Assembly (NCBI GenBank): GCA_039812545.1
Contig: JBDIAR010000155.1
Span: 1 to 8,046, forward strand
Reading direction: 5' to 3'
Length of the DNA: 8,046 nt
Source: JBDIAR01 sp039812545
GTDB taxonomy: Bacteria; Actinomycetota; Actinomycetes; Actinomycetales; Dermatophilaceae
Shown piece after piece: positions 1-4,893 of this stretch (its first letter is position 1; each line of letters begins with the position of its first letter). The notes under the pieces are model-generated. The model was not told the DNA's origin, searched no databases, and was given only the letters and a program-made list of their open reading frames with translations. The position numbers and the translations under genes were made by a program.

Positions 1-558
1 GGACTCGGGCCCGAGCTGGGCGATCCCGTCGTGCAGGCCTTCGTGGTAGGCACTAATCGTTGCGATCGGGGTCCGCAGCTCGTGGGCAAGGTCGGACAGC
101 ATCCGCCGCCGGGTGTCCTCGACGTTGTCGAGCCGGGTCGCCATGGTGTTGAACGTGCCGGCGAGTGTGTCCAGCTCGGTGCCTGAGGCCACGTCCGGGA
201 CCCGAGTCGCGTAGTGGCCTCGGCCCAGGTCCCTGGCGGCTGCGGTGAGTTGTTCGAGGGGGCGCCGTAACCGTCGGGTGAGCACCCAGGTGACGATCCC
301 GGCGGCGATGAGGGAGATGACCAGGCCGAAACCGACCGCGATGAGCGAGGCGTCACGGTAGGCCATCTCGATGTGCACCAGTTCGGGGGAGTTCTGCTGG
401 TGGCCGGCTTCGAGCAGGTGCTGGTGGAAGATCGGCGGCCCGACGATCGCGGCGACCAGTCCGACGGTGAGCGCTCCGGCGACCAGGACGACTGCTTGCC
501 CGGCTAGCAGCCGGGTGGCGAGGCCTCGCGATGCCCGCCGCCGGCGGGTGGCGCTCAT
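1..558 (-). CDS. Sensor histidine kinase of a copper-type two-component system, N-terminal part (cut by window edge)
   Basis: This membrane kinase would sense an external signal, autophosphorylate on histidine and pass phosphate to the regulator encoded just upstream. The 186 visible residues show a basic N-terminus, a first helix (about 17-39), an external loop of only about 30 residues, a second helix (about 71-93), a HAMP linker (about 94-147) and a HisKA dimerisation segment with the H-box LAHELRTP, whose phosphoacceptor is His159. The ATPase half lies beyond the left edge. The ATG at 558-556 overlaps the regulator's TGA (ATGA), so the two are probably translationally coupled. The external loop holds several His and a Met (H45, H47, H53, H62, M65), which would suit copper sensing. 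That role is inferred from the loop and from the divergent copper genes; other metals or envelope stress remain possible. Confidence 0.93.
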   Translation of the reverse strand, partial: MSATRRRRASRGLATRLLAGQAVVLVAGALTVGLVAAIVGPPIFHQHLLEAGHQQNSPELVHIEMAYRDASLIAVGFGLVISLIAAGIVTWVLTRRLRRPLEQLTAAARDLGRGHYATRVPDVASGTELDTLAGTFNTMATRLDNVEDTRRRMLSDLAHELRTPIATISAYHEGLHDGIAQLGPES

Positions 559-1274
559 CCTTGACCCATCCGGTACCCGACCCCGCGCACGGTGGTGATG
601 TAGCGCCCGGTCTCGGGGTCGTCGCCAAGTTTTCGTCGCAGGTGGGCGATGTGGACGTCGACCAGGTGTTCGTCGCCGAACCAGTCCGCACCCCAGATGT
701 CCTGGATCAGCTGGGCACGACTGAAGGCCATGGTCGGACGCCGGGCCAACGCCATGAGCAGGTCCCGCTCGGTGGGGGTCAAGGCCACCTCCGTCCCGTC
801 CAGATGGACCCGTTGGCCGGCCGGGTCGACGCGCAGAGGGCCGAACACCCGGACGGTCTCGGCGCCAGCGTGGTCCGCGGTCGTGGGCCCGGTCCGGGGG
901 CGGCGGAGTACGGTCTGGACACGGGCGAGGAGTTCGCGGACGCTGAACGGTTTGGTGACGTAGTCGTCCGCGCCCACGGACAGCCCGATGAGGGTGTCGA
1001 CCTCGTCCTTGCGGGCGGTGACGACAATGACGTAGCAGTCGGAGAAGGTACGGATTTGGCGGCATACCTCGATGCCATCCAGCCCGGGCAACCCGAGGTC
1101 GAGGATGACGACGTCGGGGGCGTGGTCGCGCACGGCCTGCACCCCGTCGGGTCCGGTGTGGACGGTCGTCGTGACATACCCGGCCCGGGACAGGTAGGCG
1201 GCGATCAGCCCGGCCAGCGTGGTCTCGTCCTCGATGACCAGCACTCTGGTCGGCGGCGGTGGTGTGCTGCTCAC
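555..1274 (-). CDS. OmpR/PhoB-family response regulator (copper-responsive, CopR-like)
   Basis: This DNA-binding regulator is activated by phosphorylation and is likely the partner of the overlapping histidine kinase. With the GTG at 1274 as start it has 239 residues, normal for the family. The receiver domain (about 9-125) has the acidic pair E15/D16, phosphoacceptor D59 in ILDLGLPGLDG, T86 and K108 in TKPF. The winged-helix domain (about 141-239) contains the LTPTERDLL segment, a recognition helix near VDVHIAHLRRKLG and the closing TVRGVGYRM wing. The frame stays open upstream to a TTG at 1343, but that start would add 23 residues unlike a receiver N-terminus and would overlap the candidate operator at 1334-1352, so GTG 1274 is preferred. 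Its Shine-Dalgarno is weak. Divergent orientation to copper oxidase genes suggests it controls them and itself; copper specificity is inferred. Confidence 0.93.
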   Translation of the reverse strand: MSSTPPPPTRVLVIEDETTLAGLIAAYLSRAGYVTTTVHTGPDGVQAVRDHAPDVVILDLGLPGLDGIEVCRQIRTFSDCYVIVVTARKDEVDTLIGLSVGADDYVTKPFSVRELLARVQTVLRRPRTGPTTADHAGAETVRVFGPLRVDPAGQRVHLDGTEVALTPTERDLLMALARRPTMAFSRAQLIQDIWGADWFGDEHLVDVHIAHLRRKLGDDPETGRYITTVRGVGYRMGQG

Positions 1275-1333
1275 GCGTCCAGTGTCCCCGGTCGGTGCCC
1301 GGCCCCTGATGCTGATGCCGGCACCCAGGTCGA

Positions 1334-1352
1334 TCTTCGTCAAACCTCAACC
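1334..1352 (-). promoter_or_regulatory. Candidate response-regulator operator, copy 1 (divergent promoter)
   Basis: The plus strand reads TCTTCGTCAAACCTCAACC. It matches the copy at 4069-4087 at 16 of 19 positions, and all three differences are transitions. On the minus strand it reads as two related hexamers, TGAGGT and CGAAGA, whose starts are 10 bases apart. That is the tandem half-site layout bound by OmpR/PhoB-family dimers. It lies 60 bases upstream of the regulator GTG and 92 bases upstream of the SHOCT-protein ATG, so it could serve both directions. Binding is inferred. Confidence 0.5.
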
Positions 1353-1375
1353 CGCCCGCCGTCCAGCCTTGAGGT
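1344..1375. repeat. Inverted repeat ACCTCAA / TTGAGGT in the divergent promoter
   Basis: ACCTCAA at 1344-1350 is the perfect reverse complement of TTGAGGT at 1369-1375, with an 18-base spacer. The left arm lies inside the candidate operator at 1334-1352, so the right arm may be an extra half-site facing the other way. The arm centres are about 25 bases apart, roughly two to two and a half helical turns. No protein can be assigned from sequence alone. Confidence 0.4.
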
Positions 1376-1376
1376 G

Positions 1377-1388
1377 CGGTGCGCACCG
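1377..1388. repeat. Perfect 12-base palindrome in the divergent promoter
   Basis: CGGTGCGCACCG is a perfect palindrome placed 57 bases upstream of the SHOCT-protein start and just beside the inverted repeat ending at 1375. It could be an operator for a dimeric regulator or an early-transcript hairpin. GC-rich palindromes of this length also occur by chance in such a genome, so the functional reading is weak. Confidence 0.3.
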
Positions 1389-1444
1389 TGGACGTGAGCA
1401 GCCGCGCTTGCGTTGGCTCGGTCTCGGGACGAGGAGATGGCCAG

Positions 1445-1684
1445 ATGATGTGGGGCACCGGGTTTGGGATGGGCTGGTGGATGTGGCTGCTCATGGGCGC
1501 CGGCACCCTCGCCTTCTGGATCGCGGTCCTGCTCCTCGTCAGGCAGTTGCTCCCTGCGGGACGGGCCAAGCAGGGCCCGGAGCGCCCTCAACCGCTGACT
1601 CTGCTCAAGGAGGGTCTGGCTCGAGGCGAGATCAGCCTCGAGGAGTACGAACAACGGCGCCGCCTGATCGTCGACGGCCACTGA
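1445..1684 (+). CDS. Small single-helix membrane protein with C-terminal SHOCT domain
   Basis: This is a 79-residue protein of unknown molecular role. The first 36 residues are very hydrophobic and rich in Trp, Gly and Met (MMWGTGFGMGWWMW at the N-terminus), giving one membrane helix at about 14-36. A charged linker follows, then a short C-terminal domain (about 51-76) with the LKEGLARGEISLEEYEQR pattern typical of SHOCT domains, which are thought to mediate oligomerisation. ATG 1445 is chosen because GAGGAG at 1431-1436 sits 8 bases before it; a GTG at 1379 in the same frame would add 22 polar residues and lacks support. It is the first gene of the plus-strand copper operon, 26 bases before the oxidase. 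SHOCT proteins of this shape are common beside copper oxidases and metal ATPases, so a role in metal stress at the membrane is plausible but unproven. Confidence 0.85.
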   Translation: MMWGTGFGMGWWMWLLMGAGTLAFWIAVLLLVRQLLPAGRAKQGPERPQPLTLLKEGLARGEISLEEYEQRRRLIVDGH

Positions 1685-1710
1685 AACCCTCATCCCCTGC
1701 GAAAGGCATC

Positions 1711-3219
1711 ATGACCTCTCCTCTGCTTTCCCGCCGCACCGTTCTGCTCGGTTCCCTGGGCGTGGCCTCGGCTGCGGCTCTGACCGCATGCACGACTTCC
1801 ACCACGGGCTCTGAGATGCCGTCCACCCCGTTCGGGTCTCCGACACCCCTATCACCGTCGCCTGGGCAGAAGGTCGTCACCAAGACGTTGACCGCCAAAC
1901 CGGTCACCCTCGACCTGGCCGGACGCACCGCCGCGACGTGGGGGTACGACGGGAGCGTGCCCGGACCGCTCGTGCGGGCAACCGCCGGCGACTTCCTCCG
2001 CATGACCCTGAACAACCAGCTCCCGGCGGACACGACGATCCACTGGCACGGCATCCGGCTGCGGAACGCCGCCGACGGAGTGCCGGGCCTGACTCAGGAT
2101 CCCGTCAGGCCCGGTGGGGCGTTCGTGTACGAGTTCACCGCCCCCGACCCTGGCACCTACTTCTTTCACCCCCACGTCGGGGTCCAACTCGACCGGGGCC
2201 TATACGCGCCGATGATCATCGACGACAAGACCGACACCGGCGGCTACGACACCGAGTGGGTCCTTGTCCTGGACGATTGGATCGACGGCACCGGCACCAC
2301 CCCCGACGAGGTCCTCAAGAAGCTCATCGCCGACGGTGGCACCGCCACCGGCGGGATGGGCGGCATGGGGGGAATGGACCACGGGTCGATGGGTGGCATG
2401 GGCGGGATGTCGATGGGCGCCGCGCCCTGGGGAGATGCCGGCGACGTGACCTACCCGCTGTTCCTCGTCAACGGCAAACCGCCCACCGACCCCGACGTCT
2501 TGACCGCCAAACCCGGTCAGCGGGTCCGGCTACGGGTCATCAACGCCGCCTCCGACACGATCTTCGCCGTCGCCCTCGGCGGCCACGCCATGACGATCAC
2601 CCACACTGACGGCCACGCCGTCCAACCCACCGAGGTGTCCGCGTTCTACATCGGGATGGGCGAACGCTACGACGCGATCGTCACCCTCACCGACGGTGTC
2701 TTCCCGCTCGTGGCCAGGCCTTTCGGCAAGACCAGCGGCGGCCAGGGCCTAGCGCTGGTCCGCACCGGCAGCGGCACCGCTCCGGGCCCGAACGCCAACC
2801 CGAGTGAACTGTCCGGACCGATCCTGATCGGCTCCCAGTTGCAGCCGGCTGCGTCCTCGCTCCTGCCCGCCAAGTCCCCGGACGCCACCGTTGACCTCGC
2901 CCTGCAAGGGTCGATGAAGCCCTACCAATGGGGCATCAACGGGGCACCGTTCGGCAAGAACGACCCCCTTACCGTCACCGCCGGGCAGCGGCTGCGGATC
3001 AACGCCACCAACATGACGATGATGACCCACCCCCTGCACCTGCACGGGCACACCTTCGCCCTGCCCTCCGGGCTGCGCAAAGACACCGTCCTGATGGCCC
3101 CCATGCAGTCACTGGCCATCGACCTCGACGCCGACAACACCGGCGACTGGATGATCCACTGCCACAACATCTACCACGCCGAAGCCGGCATGATGATCGC
3201 CCTCAACTACCGCCGATGA
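1711..3219 (+). CDS. Multicopper oxidase, CueO/CopA-like, predicted Tat lipoprotein
   Basis: This is a 502-residue three-domain multicopper oxidase, likely oxidising Cu(I) to Cu(II) outside the membrane with reduction of O2 to water. All copper-ligand motifs are visible: HWHG (111-114), HPH (153-155), HPLHLHGH (440-447) and HCHNIYHAEAGM (483-494), which supplies the type 1 Cys484, His489 and axial Met494. The N-terminus has a twin-arginine motif (SRRTVLLG, 7-14), a hydrophobic stretch and a lipobox LTAC ending at Cys27, so it should be Tat-exported and lipid-anchored. Residues 214-236 form a Gly/Met loop with nine Met and one His, a feature linked to Cu(I) binding in cuprous oxidases. ATG 1711 follows AAAGG at 1702-1706. 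The frame is open back to 1219, but that region covers the upstream gene. Its stop overlaps an ATG that began the now broken propeller gene. Confidence 0.95.
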   Translation: MTSPLLSRRTVLLGSLGVASAAALTACTTSTTGSEMPSTPFGSPTPLSPSPGQKVVTKTLTAKPVTLDLAGRTAATWGYDGSVPGPLVRATAGDFLRMTLNNQLPADTTIHWHGIRLRNAADGVPGLTQDPVRPGGAFVYEFTAPDPGTYFFHPHVGVQLDRGLYAPMIIDDKTDTGGYDTEWVLVLDDWIDGTGTTPDEVLKKLIADGGTATGGMGGMGGMDHGSMGGMGGMSMGAAPWGDAGDVTYPLFLVNGKPPTDPDVLTAKPGQRVRLRVINAASDTIFAVALGGHAMTITHTDGHAVQPTEVSAFYIGMGERYDAIVTLTDGVFPLVARPFGKTSGGQGLALVRTGSGTAPGPNANPSELSGPILIGSQLQPAASSLLPAKSPDATVDLALQGSMKPYQWGINGAPFGKNDPLTVTAGQRLRINATNMTMMTHPLHLHGHTFALPSGLRKDTVLMAPMQSLAIDLDADNTGDWMIHCHNIYHAEAGMMIALNYRR

Positions 3220-3629
3220 ATAGGCCTCTGCTCCGTCGGGCGGTCGCCACGGCCACTGCCACCCCGCCGCCCCGAGAACCCTGGCAGCCTCCCCGAGAAC
3301 GGGCCGGCTGCTTGCCACCACCGCCCAAGGCCTGCTCACCAGCAGCGACAACGGCGTAACCTGGACCCCGCGGCGCCCCCCGGAGAGGGCCGTGCTCGCG
3401 GCGTAGGCCGACGAGACCACCATCGCCGTGATCACCATCAGCGGACGGCTGGCCACCAGCACCGACGGCGGCGCGACGTGGGCACTGCACCCCAAGAACC
3501 TGGGCGCCGTCGAGGCCATGACCGCCGGCCGCACCCCCCAGCGAGGCTCTCGAAGTGCTCTGGTTCGTCGAGGGCAAGGCACTGGGCACCATCGACGACG
3601 CCGCCACCACCACCGTGCTCGTGCAGTGA
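3216..3629 (+). pseudogene. Degraded Asp-box (BNR/sialidase-like) beta-propeller gene
   Basis: The translation of this stretch is coherent only across three reading frames. An ATG overlapping the oxidase stop (ATGA) starts a basic N-terminus (MNRPLLRRAVATATA). The frame then changes before about 3299. Two clear Asp boxes of the S-x-D-x-G-x-T-W type follow in one frame: SSDNGVTW (3341-3364) and STDGGATW (3458-3481). An in-frame TAG at 3404-3406 lies between them. A third, worn box (TIDDAATT, 3588-3611) is in another frame, reached if one C is removed from the run of six at 3534-3539, and the stop is at 3629. With about 135 codons left it is much shorter than a full propeller, so internal deletion is likely. 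From memory, Asp-box proteins of the F510_1955 glycosylhydrolase type occur beside actinobacterial copper oxidases; this assignment is tentative. The ATGA overlap suggests the gene was once part of the operon. Confidence 0.75.
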
Positions 3630-3650
3630 CCCACGCTGATCTTGACCGGC

Positions 3651-3669
3651 TCTTCATCGAATGGCGACA
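3651..3669 (-). promoter_or_regulatory. Candidate response-regulator operator, copy 2 (half-conserved)
   Basis: The plus strand begins TCTTCATCGAAT (3651-3662), identical over 12 bases to the copy at 4069-4080. The second half (GGCGACA) does not match CTCAACC, so only the TGAAGA half-site on the minus strand is kept. It lies in the gap after the pseudogene, 76 bases before the ATG at 3746, a placement similar to the other copies. It may be a weakened site or a chance partial match. Confidence 0.35.
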
Positions 3670-3704
3670 CCACGAACGCACGCCTCACCCAGGCTGAAGA
3701 GTAC

Positions 3705-3721
3705 CCGGACAGCAGGTCCGG
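3705..3721 (+). repeat. Short hairpin in the leader of the DUF2933-like gene
   Basis: CCGGAC (3705-3710) and GTCCGG (3716-3721) can pair around a 5-base loop. The right arm is also part of a perfect 10-base palindrome GGTCCGGACC (3715-3724). The structure ends 13 bases before the Shine-Dalgarno GGAG at 3735-3738. No T-run follows, so it is not an intrinsic terminator; it could stabilise the transcript or mean nothing. Confidence 0.3.
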
Positions 3722-3745
3722 ACCCACCGGAGAAGGAGAACGAAC

Positions 3746-4042
3746 ATGACCACCGGACCCGCCGCGCCACAGGACTACGCACCTTTCACGACCCCGACAC
3801 CCCCGGTGGACCCCGCCCCAGCCCCGCAGCACACCTCCGGGCACCACCGCCTCATGTGGCTCATGTGCGTGCCCATGGTCGTGGTCGTCGCGGTCCTGAT
3901 CGCCACCGGACGACTCGCAGCCGGCGGCCTGATCTACGCGCTGGGGTGCATGGCGATGATGGGCGCCATGATGCTGTGGATGAACCACGGCACCACCCAA
4001 GACGCACCCCGGCAAGGCCCCGCCGGGCACGACCAGCCCTGA
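3746..4042 (+). CDS. Small Met-rich two-helix membrane protein, DUF2933-like
   Basis: This 98-residue membrane protein resembles the small DUF2933-type proteins found near metal-resistance genes; its function is unknown. A Pro/Thr-rich N-terminal tail (1-30) is followed by a HHRLMWLMCVPM segment entering the first helix (about 35-54), a short turn, and a second helix (about 57-79) ending MMGAMMLWMNHG. The helices and their ends hold two Cys (41, 68), nine Met and several His, which suits Cu(I) contact within the membrane, though no binding is shown. ATG 3746 is well supported by AGAAGGAGAA at 3731-3740, with GGAG 7 bases before the start. It sits between the decayed propeller gene and the five-helix protein. 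The leader has a short hairpin and a partial operator copy, so it may have its own promoter. Family assignment is by recall of the pattern. Confidence 0.8.
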   Translation: MTTGPAAPQDYAPFTTPTPPVDPAPAPQHTSGHHRLMWLMCVPMVVVVAVLIATGRLAAGGLIYALGCMAMMGAMMLWMNHGTTQDAPRQGPAGHDQP

Positions 4043-4068
4043 CGTCTCCTGATCAGCAGATGGCGGCG

Positions 4069-4087
4069 TCTTCATCGAATCTCAACC
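4069..4087 (-). promoter_or_regulatory. Candidate response-regulator operator, copy 3 (best-formed)
   Basis: The plus strand reads TCTTCATCGAATCTCAACC. On the minus strand this gives the hexamers TGAGAT and TGAAGA with starts exactly 10 bases apart, a tandem arrangement typical of OmpR/PhoB-family targets. It shares 16 of 19 bases with the site at 1334-1352 and its first 12 bases with the site at 3651. It lies 97 bases upstream of the GTG at 4185 but only 40 bases before the alternative GTG at 4128, which supports the later start. No clear -35/-10 pair is visible nearby. Confidence 0.55.
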
Positions 4088-4173
4088 TGGTCACGACCCG
4101 ACGGCGGTACCGGCTGGGGAGTGTCGAGTGGGCACCACGACGACAACCCCGGCCGATGCCGGGCCGACCGACC

Positions 4174-4180
4174 AGGAGAG
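4174..4180 (+). promoter_or_regulatory. Ribosome binding site supporting GTG 4185
   Basis: AGGAGAG lies 4 bases before GTG 4185; its AGGAG core ends 6 bases before the start. A competing GGGGAG at 4116-4121 could serve GTG 4128 in the same frame, so the choice rests on the better core and on operator spacing. Confidence 0.5.
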
Positions 4181-4184
4181 ACCC

Positions 4185-4844
4185 GTGACCGTCACCCAGG
4201 CCACACCCAGCAGCTCCCAAGCCACGAAGGCGGCCGCGCCGCTCACCCCGGTTCTCGCCGCGGTCGCCGTCGCGGCCGCTGTCGCCGGCTACTTGATCCC
4301 GGACCGGACCGTCGGTGCCGGGATGAGCGGCATGTCCATGACCCACTACATGGGCCTGCTCGCCGTCAACCAACCGTGGAACCTGCTGCTGTTCATGGCC
4401 GCCCCCGTCATCCTCGCGGAGACGTTGGCGATCACCGAGCTCGTGTTGCTCTTCCGCACCGACCCCCCGGCGTGGGTCCGCTCCCTGAGCCGGCTCGCCG
4501 GGCTGGTCGCCGGGCCTCTGATGGTCGGCATCGTCGTGCACCTACTGCGCAACGCGGTCATCCCGCTCACCAGCAGCGGCGGGTGGCGCGGCCCCGCCGA
4601 TGTGATCGCCGTCCTGTCCTACCTGCTCGCCGCCGCACCGCTGATCGGCATCACTCTCATTGAGCTCGGCCTGTGGGGTCGCGACACCTACCAGGCGCGC
4701 AAGTGGCACACCGTCTGCGTGGGCGTGTTCCTCGTCGTCGCCCACGTCGCCATGATCTTCGGGATGCTCGACCCCACCGTCCTGGGCTGGAACCCGACCC
4801 ATCAGATGCCCAGCGGCGGATCCATGCCCGGCATGAACCACTGA
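4185..4844 (+). CDS. Five-helix membrane protein with Met/His-rich external segments, unknown function
   Basis: I do not recognise the family with certainty. The 219 residues from GTG 4185 show five probable helices at about 20-38, 66-90, 104-121, 138-163 and 176-195. After the first helix comes a Met-rich stretch GMSGMSMTHYM (46-56), and the C-terminus ends HQMPSGGSMPGMNH (206-219). By the positive-inside rule these may both lie outside, although five helices would place the two ends on opposite sides, so topology is open. Conserved-looking membrane residues include PWNLLLF, ILAETLAITE and HVAMIFGMLDP. The Met/His segments resemble Cu(I)-binding sequences, so copper transfer or transport beside the ATPase is a reasonable inference. 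The frame extends to GTG 4128 (238 residues), which also has a possible ribosome site. It lies 49 bases before the ATPase gene, probably in one transcript, and has the best operator copy upstream. Confidence 0.85.
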   Translation: MTVTQATPSSSQATKAAAPLTPVLAAVAVAAAVAGYLIPDRTVGAGMSGMSMTHYMGLLAVNQPWNLLLFMAAPVILAETLAITELVLLFRTDPPAWVRSLSRLAGLVAGPLMVGIVVHLLRNAVIPLTSSGGWRGPADVIAVLSYLLAAAPLIGITLIELGLWGRDTYQARKWHTVCVGVFLVVAHVAMIFGMLDPTVLGWNPTHQMPSGGSMPGMNH

Positions 4845-4893
4845 CCTGACAGGAAGGCGTCGGCCCACACCGGCCCGGCGAGCGTGCCACCCC

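Noticed and set aside
1275..1343. TTG-start extension of the response regulator by 23 residues
   Set aside because: The added residues are not receiver-like and the start falls within the candidate operator; GTG 1274 gives the normal length.
531..1397. Long plus-strand open frame (288 codons) opposite the response regulator
   Set aside because: It is the complementary-frame shadow of a response regulator with all catalytic residues; its translation has no recognisable domain.
1275..1444. CsoR-type copper operator in the divergent promoter
   Set aside because: I looked for a GTATACCCC-like palindrome and saw none; the palindromes present have different sequences.
1938..2609. Plus-strand 223-codon open frame inside the oxidase gene
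   Set aside because: It is an Arg/Pro-rich frame-shifted shadow of the multicopper oxidase.
3203..4075. Minus-strand open frame of 290 codons across the pseudogene and DUF2933-like gene
   Set aside because: Its translation is low-complexity Gly/Arg/Val sequence typical of antisense high-GC DNA, and it lies opposite clear Asp-box motifs and a membrane protein with a good ribosome site.
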